A stretch of 64,000 nucleotides of DNA from Micromonospora lupini (lineage in GTDB: Bacteria > Actinomycetota > Actinomycetes > Mycobacteriales > Micromonosporaceae). The notes beneath the pieces were generated by a model, which saw only the letters and a program-made list of their open reading frames with translations, did no database searches and was not told the origin of the DNA. How positions within the stretch are numbered: the first letter of the stretch is position 1; every line of letters starts with the position of its first letter. Where the stretch lies: positions 1,922,001 to 1,986,000 of the forward strand of contig NZ_JAPENL010000001.1 of assembly GCF_026342015.1 (NCBI RefSeq), written 5' to 3'. Below are positions 59,573 through 64,000 of the stretch, piece by piece. The position numbers and the translations under genes were made by a program.

Positions 59573-62272
59573 GTGCATCGTACGAACGTCCGCTGGGGCG
59601 GCCGATTGACGGTGCCGGCCAGAGGGCTGGCCGCGAGCGTGGCGCTCGGCCTGACCCTGACGCTTGGCGGCCTGACCCTGGCGACCCCCGGACCGACCCT
59701 GGCCGCGCCGGTCGCGACGCAGAGTGTCGCGGCCGCCGGACTTGACGGTGTGGCAGCCGGTAACGCCGCGATCGCCTCGGTCGACCTGGCCGGGACGTGG
59801 ACCTTCACGCCTGCGGGCCGGGCGGCGACCACGATCGCGGTGCCCGGTGGCGGTTGGTACAAGCAGGGCTTCACCGACGTGACCGAGGCGGTGTACTCGC
59901 GCAGCATCACCGTGCCGGACTCGGGACAGCCGCAGTCGACCTGGATCGAGTTCGGCGCCGTCAACCACCAGGCGACACTCTCCGTCGACGGCCGCGTGGT
60001 CGCCACCCAGACGACTGCGTTCACCCCGTCGAACTTCGACATCAGTGGCTACGCGGCGCCGGGCACCACCCACACGATAAGCGTGCAGGTGAAGGGCCGC
60101 GGCGCGTTGAAGTCGTCAGGCGGCAAGTACCTGGTCCCCGTGGCGGCCGACTGGTCCGAGGCGATACCGCAGGGCATCTACCGGTCCGCGTCCCTGCGGG
60201 TGTACCCCGCGGTGTATGTCAGCGACGCGTTCGTCAGTACCTCGGTGGCGAACCGCACCCTCAGCTACGACGTGTCGGTGACGAACTCCTCGGCCGCGAC
60301 CAGAACGGTCACCCTGAGCGGGTCGATCACGTCCGACGGCACGGGCTCCTTCAGCTACCCGCAGCTTCCCCAGCAAACCGTGACGGTGGCGGCCCATTCG
60401 ACGGCGAAGGTCACCGTGGGCCCCGTGGCGTGGGACCTCGGCACCACCTCGTACTGGTGGCCCAATGTGCCGTACCGGTCCGGATACCGGGCCCAACTGC
60501 ATCGCCTGGCGATCCACGCCACAGTCGACGACGGCCGCACCAGTGACGCCACGTACCGCTTCGGGTTCCGGGAGAGCACGCAGAACGGCGAGTACTACTA
60601 CCTCAACGGCGTGCGGGTGAACTTCCGTGGCGACAGCCTGCAGGGCGCCGACTACGACCGGGTCAACTACGGCGGGAAGGGCGACGCGTACGACACCCTG
60701 CCCGGCTTCCTGCCGCCGTCGTCCGGCAACGGCGGCTGGCCGCAGGCGGTGGACAACTACCAGCGCCTCCACTACAACGTGGTACGCATGCACATGGAGC
60801 CGGTCAGCCCGTACATGCTCGATGTGGCCGACGAGATGGGCCTGATGGTCATCGACGAGACCGCCATCCGCAGTGGTGCCCAGGACTTCGTGTCCGGACG
60901 CGACAACATGGTGGCCCACGCTCGTGCGCTGACCCTGCGCGACCGCAACCATCCGGCAGTCATCCGCTGGAGCCAGATCAACGAGCCCAGCTTCAACAAC
61001 AACGACTCGCAACAGTTCGAACAGGACCTGTACGCGGCGATGAACGGCAACGACGGCACCCGGCCGATCAGCATCGACGCCGCCCCCGGCGCGGACGCGG
61101 CCAGCCGGTACCCGGCCATGACCTACTCCAACTTCGCCATCTTCGCGCACTACCTGGACGGCGTCGGCCGGTACGGCGAGGCCCTGAATCGCAATTCCGG
61201 GCGTCCGGACGGCGAGGGCGAGTACATCTGGCCTGCCTGCAGCACCAGACAGGGCTTCACCTGGTTCGCCACCGCAACCGCTGCCAAGCGCGGCAAGGAC
61301 GCCAGCGACCTGCGTCCGTACACGTTGTTGTCCGCCTGGGCCAGCGTGGTGCCGGGCGTGCGGTCCACCGACTTCACCCCGGAGGAGGGCGGTCACCCGA
61401 TCTACGGCGTGGACAATCTGAGCGACCCGTGGAGCAACGCGCAGATCCAGCGGGTGCAGGCGGCGTTCAACCCGGTGGCCGCGGTCGACCTCCCGTACTG
61501 GTCCGCCTCCGGTAATTCGGACTCGAACGGCAGCTTCCCGCTGCCGTCGGCGGTGCCCAGCTACGCCCGCAACACCACGGTGACCCGGAACGTCACCGTG
61601 TTCAACGACGACTTCACCAACACCTCGGTGGGCTTCACCTGGACCGCCCGCCTGGACAGCCCGACCGGCGCGGTCGTCGCGTCCGGCAGCAGCACCCTGA
61701 CCGTTCCGCTCGGCACGCGGGTCACCCAACCGGTGTCCTTCACCGCGCCCGCCACCGGAAGCCGCGTCTACCTGCAACTGTCGACCGCCAAGTCCGGCAG
61801 CACCGTCTTCACCGACTCCGTCGAATACCTCAACCTCAGTGGAAGCGGCGCAACCGGACCCGCAGCAGGCACCTACCGCATCGTCAACCGCAACAGCGGC
61901 AAGCCCCTCGCCATCGCCGGTAACTCCACCGCCGACGGCGCCAAAGCGATCCAGCAGAGCGGCACCCCCACCTGGACGATCAGCACCACCCAGGACGCCT
62001 ACACCCTGCGCTACACCGCCTCCGGAAAGATGCTCGACGTCAACGCCGGCAGCACCACGCAGGGCCTGCAACTACAGCAGTGGTCGGCAAACGGCGGCAC
62101 CAACCAGTCGTGGTACCTACGACCCACAGGTGACGGCTACTACACAATCGTCGCCCGCGGCAGCGGACTGGCAGCCGACGTCTACGCCGCCTCGACAAGC
62201 GACGGGGCCCAGGTCGTGCAATGGACCGCCAACGGCGGGACCAACCAGCAGTGGCAGTTCGTAGCCTCCTGA
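59573..62272 (+). CDS. Secreted GH2-family glycoside hydrolase with ricin-type module
   Basis: About 899 residues. A long signal peptide (ASVALGLTLTLGGLTLATPGPTLA) is followed by a sugar-binding jelly roll (VDLAGTWTFTPAG, TWIEFGAVNHQATLSVDGRVV), an Ig-like domain, and the GH2 barrel (FGFRESTQNGEYYYLNGVRVNFRGDSLQG, NVVRMHMEPVSPYMLDVADEMGLMVIDE). Acid/base Glu471 is in WSQINEPSF; the nucleophile is probably Glu548 or Glu550 (GEGEYIWP). A CBM13-like trefoil (GTYRIVNRNSGKPLAIAG, then QWxANGGTNQxW units) ends the protein. GTG at 59573 follows GGAGG; GTG 59540 is the alternative. Beta-galactosidase, mannosidase or glucuronidase activity cannot be distinguished. Confidence 0.88.
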   Translation: MHRTNVRWGGRLTVPARGLAASVALGLTLTLGGLTLATPGPTLAAPVATQSVAAAGLDGVAAGNAAIASVDLAGTWTFTPAGRAATTIAVPGGGWYKQGFTDVTEAVYSRSITVPDSGQPQSTWIEFGAVNHQATLSVDGRVVATQTTAFTPSNFDISGYAAPGTTHTISVQVKGRGALKSSGGKYLVPVAADWSEAIPQGIYRSASLRVYPAVYVSDAFVSTSVANRTLSYDVSVTNSSAATRTVTLSGSITSDGTGSFSYPQLPQQTVTVAAHSTAKVTVGPVAWDLGTTSYWWPNVPYRSGYRAQLHRLAIHATVDDGRTSDATYRFGFRESTQNGEYYYLNGVRVNFRGDSLQGADYDRVNYGGKGDAYDTLPGFLPPSSGNGGWPQAVDNYQRLHYNVVRMHMEPVSPYMLDVADEMGLMVIDETAIRSGAQDFVSGRDNMVAHARALTLRDRNHPAVIRWSQINEPSFNNNDSQQFEQDLYAAMNGNDGTRPISIDAAPGADAASRYPAMTYSNFAIFAHYLDGVGRYGEALNRNSGRPDGEGEYIWPACSTRQGFTWFATATAAKRGKDASDLRPYTLLSAWASVVPGVRSTDFTPEEGGHPIYGVDNLSDPWSNAQIQRVQAAFNPVAAVDLPYWSASGNSDSNGSFPLPSAVPSYARNTTVTRNVTVFNDDFTNTSVGFTWTARLDSPTGAVVASGSSTLTVPLGTRVTQPVSFTAPATGSRVYLQLSTAKSGSTVFTDSVEYLNLSGSGATGPAAGTYRIVNRNSGKPLAIAGNSTADGAKAIQQSGTPTWTISTTQDAYTLRYTASGKMLDVNAGSTTQGLQLQQWSANGGTNQSWYLRPTGDGYYTIVARGSGLAADVYAASTSDGAQVVQWTANGGTNQQWQFVAS

Positions 62273-62336
62273 CCAGCGCCGGAGGTGGTTGACAAGTCCG
62301 ACCACAGGTGGCCTGCCGACGCTCATCGTGGTGCCC

Positions 62337-62364
62337 ACTCGGGCGTGGTTCTCCGCACCCGAGT
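62337..62364. terminator. Weak hairpin between GH2 and GH95
   Basis: ACTCGGG (62337-62343) pairs with CCCGAGT (62358-62364) around a 14-nt loop, flanked by complementary GTGGCC/GGCCAC further out. It may attenuate or terminate between the two glycosidase genes. Confidence 0.45.
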
Positions 62365-62416
62365 AGGCCACGATCCGCCCCAACCCATCAGCCTCACCAT
62401 CGACAAGGGACTTCGG

Positions 62417-64000
62417 ATGACAGACCAGCCCCTGAGCCGTAGGCGCCTCCTCGCCACCGCCGCGCTGACCGCCGGCTCGACCGCCCTGATCCCGGCTGTG
62501 GGCGCCGGACGGGCCGCCGCCGTTGCGCCTCAGGTCACGCTGCCCGAGCGCGGGATCTACGACGCGACCGCGGCGACAACCTGGACGGACGGGTTCCTCA
62601 TCGGCAACGGCGAGTACGGCGCGGTCCTGTACGGAACGCCGACCCTCGAGAAGGTGATCTTCAATCACCACCGCTTCGTGCTGCCCAACGGCAGCCGGGG
62701 CGTGACCCCGCCGGTAATCTCCGGGCGGCTGGCCGGCGTGCGAGACAAGGCGCTGGCCGGGAACTACGGCGGGGCCAACACGGACTTCGCGGCCGGATGG
62801 AGCCTGCGCTGGACCCAGACCTACCACCCCGGCTTCGAGTTGCAGATCAGCACGCCCGGCATGACCACGGCCAACGGATACGCCCGCAGCACCGACTTCC
62901 GGACCGGGGAGGTCACCTCCACCTGGACCGACAGCAACGGCACCTGGACTCGCCGCGCCTTCGCCTCCCGAGCCGACAACGTCGTCGTACACGAACTGAC
63001 CCCGGCCTCCGGCCGATCGATCGACGCGACGCTGAGCGCCAACACCTCCCTCGCCGGCGTTCCCGGCTCGGTCCGCTTCGCCACCCAGGCGAGCGTCATC
63101 GACGGCGCCGGCTACCTGAACCTGCGAGGCACCTACCCGTCCGGGCAGGGCGCGTTCGGCTTCGAGGGCGTCACCCGGGTCGTCGCCACCGGCGGCACGG
63201 TAGCCGCGAACGGGTCGACCATCGTCGTCACCGCGGCAACCAAGCTCCTCCTGCTGACCAAACTCGACAGGTACGAGTCATCCACGGCCTGGGACAGCAA
63301 ACCGCTGCACGCGGCGCTGGCCGCGGTGCGCGCCGACTATGCCGACCTGCGGACCCGGCACGTCACTCTGCACTCGGCGATGTACGACCGCTCCCGCCTG
63401 GACCTGAACGTCTCCGCCGCCGACCGGCAGCTGTCGACCACCGAGCTGATCGCCCGGCAGAACGCCAACCGCAACACCATCGATGTGGCCCTGCTGGAAC
63501 GGCTCTACGACAGCGGCCGTTACCTGTTCATCAGCTCCAGCGGCGTACTGCCGCCGCGGTTGACCGGAATCTGGGCCGGCACCTGGAATGGCGCCTGGGC
63601 CGACGACTTCACCACCGATGCCAACATCAACCTCCAGGTCGCCGGCGGCAACATTCTCGACCTCACCGATGGCATGCAGGGCTACTTCAATCTGATCCTC
63701 GGCCAGCTCGCTCACTGGCGCACAAACGCTCGCAACCTGTACGGCGCCCGCGGCTTCCTGGCCCCCTCGCGAACGGACGGCGAGTACGGGTACATGCTGC
63801 ACTTCGACTCCGGCTTCCCCGGTCAGTGCTGGACCGGCGGCGCGGACTGGTTGCTCTATCCGCTGCTGGAGTATTACCAGGTCACCGGGGACCGGACGTT
63901 TCTGGCTGAGAAGCTGGGACCGGCGCTGATGGAGCTGGCGCTGTTCTACGAGGACTTCCTGACCCGCACCGATTCGGCCGGCCGTGTGGTGTTCGTGCCG
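62417..64000 (+). CDS. GH95-family glycoside hydrolase, 5' part
   Basis: The frame is open from ATG 62417 to the right edge, so 528 N-terminal residues are present and the C-terminus is missing. A Tat signal (PLSRRRLLATAALTAGSTALIPAVGAGRAAA) precedes the GH95 N-terminal domain (DGFLIGNGEYGAVLYGTPTLEKVIFNHHRFVLP) and the start of the barrel (PRLTGIWAGTWNGAWADDFTTDANINLQVAGGNI) with Asn403 and Asn405 in the position of the catalytic-site Asn pair of alpha-L-fucosidases. The general-acid Glu and other catalytic residues fall later or outside the window. GH95 enzymes act on fucose or L-galactose side chains. A 144-bp gap separates it from GH2, with which it may share regulation. Confidence 0.9.
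   Translation, partial: MTDQPLSRRRLLATAALTAGSTALIPAVGAGRAAAVAPQVTLPERGIYDATAATTWTDGFLIGNGEYGAVLYGTPTLEKVIFNHHRFVLPNGSRGVTPPVISGRLAGVRDKALAGNYGGANTDFAAGWSLRWTQTYHPGFELQISTPGMTTANGYARSTDFRTGEVTSTWTDSNGTWTRRAFASRADNVVVHELTPASGRSIDATLSANTSLAGVPGSVRFATQASVIDGAGYLNLRGTYPSGQGAFGFEGVTRVVATGGTVAANGSTIVVTAATKLLLLTKLDRYESSTAWDSKPLHAALAAVRADYADLRTRHVTLHSAMYDRSRLDLNVSAADRQLSTTELIARQNANRNTIDVALLERLYDSGRYLFISSSGVLPPRLTGIWAGTWNGAWADDFTTDANINLQVAGGNILDLTDGMQGYFNLILGQLAHWRTNARNLYGARGFLAPSRTDGEYGYMLHFDSGFPGQCWTGGADWLLYPLLEYYQVTGDRTFLAEKLGPALMELALFYEDFLTRTDSAGRVVFVP

Noticed and set aside
60116..62071. Minus-strand frame of about 650 codons
   Set aside because: It is antisense to the GH2 gene; low complexity and no start with a ribosome binding site.

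Overview
The window is high-GC DNA with the gene style of a soil actinomycete, most likely Micromonosporaceae (an inference). It shows GTG/TTG starts, GTGA/ATGA overlaps, SARP regulators, long Ala-rich signal peptides, and secreted glycosidases with ricin-type trefoils. No rRNA, tRNA, CRISPR array or intact transposase was seen.

Region 1 (1-11522) is the edge of an aromatic (type II) polyketide cluster. It holds the N-terminus of a ketosynthase alpha, an acyltransferase, a DpsC-like KSIII with Ser in place of the catalytic Cys, a metallo-beta-lactamase-fold enzyme, a ketoreductase-like SDR and a SnoaL-like protein. Two SARPs probably control it, and a 7+4+7 direct repeat upstream of two transcription units may be their site. 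A six-gene minus-strand operon (SARP, phosphotransferase-like protein, luciferase-like monooxygenase, amino-acid-type ABC importer) lies inside the cluster.

Region 2 (about 11860-27310) is a cell-surface island. A 3896-residue exported protein has a lectin-like N-terminus, two FN3 domains, three Ig-like domains, 21 DUF11 repeats and a C-terminal surface domain. It sits with a small WxL-like secreted protein, a membrane-anchored DUF11 protein and a DUF916-like protein, a WxL-type ensemble. The island is bracketed by two 147-bp direct repeats (7 mismatches). The right copy is the 3' end of an intact alpha/beta-hydrolase gene; the left is a remnant.

Region 3 (27150-38222) is catabolic. On the minus strand are GntR, a DJ-1/PfpI protein and the hydrolase. 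On the plus strand an importer with two permeases and two different ATPases is followed by a succinate-semialdehyde-type dehydrogenase and an iron alcohol dehydrogenase.

Region 4 (38544-46884) is mixed: a GH25 lysozyme with a trefoil tail, an orphan ABC ATPase, a GNAT, a HEAT protein, a TetR/membrane-protein pair with two matching operators, and a glycosidase-like protein fused to a polytopic membrane domain.

Region 5 (47030-52640) looks like a toxin-immunity island. A lipoprotein with a C-terminal deaminase-like signature overlaps a probable immunity gene, followed by small unassigned genes, one apparently frameshifted.

Region 6 (52700-64000) is secretory and polymer-degrading. A PETase/cutinase-like polyester hydrolase with a ricin-type module lies downstream of a xylanase-like remnant and a LacI-type palindrome. 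Then come MarR-MFS-DUF1330, a small lipoprotein, a cupin, a truncated RidA, and a GH2 gene followed by GH95, which runs off the right edge.
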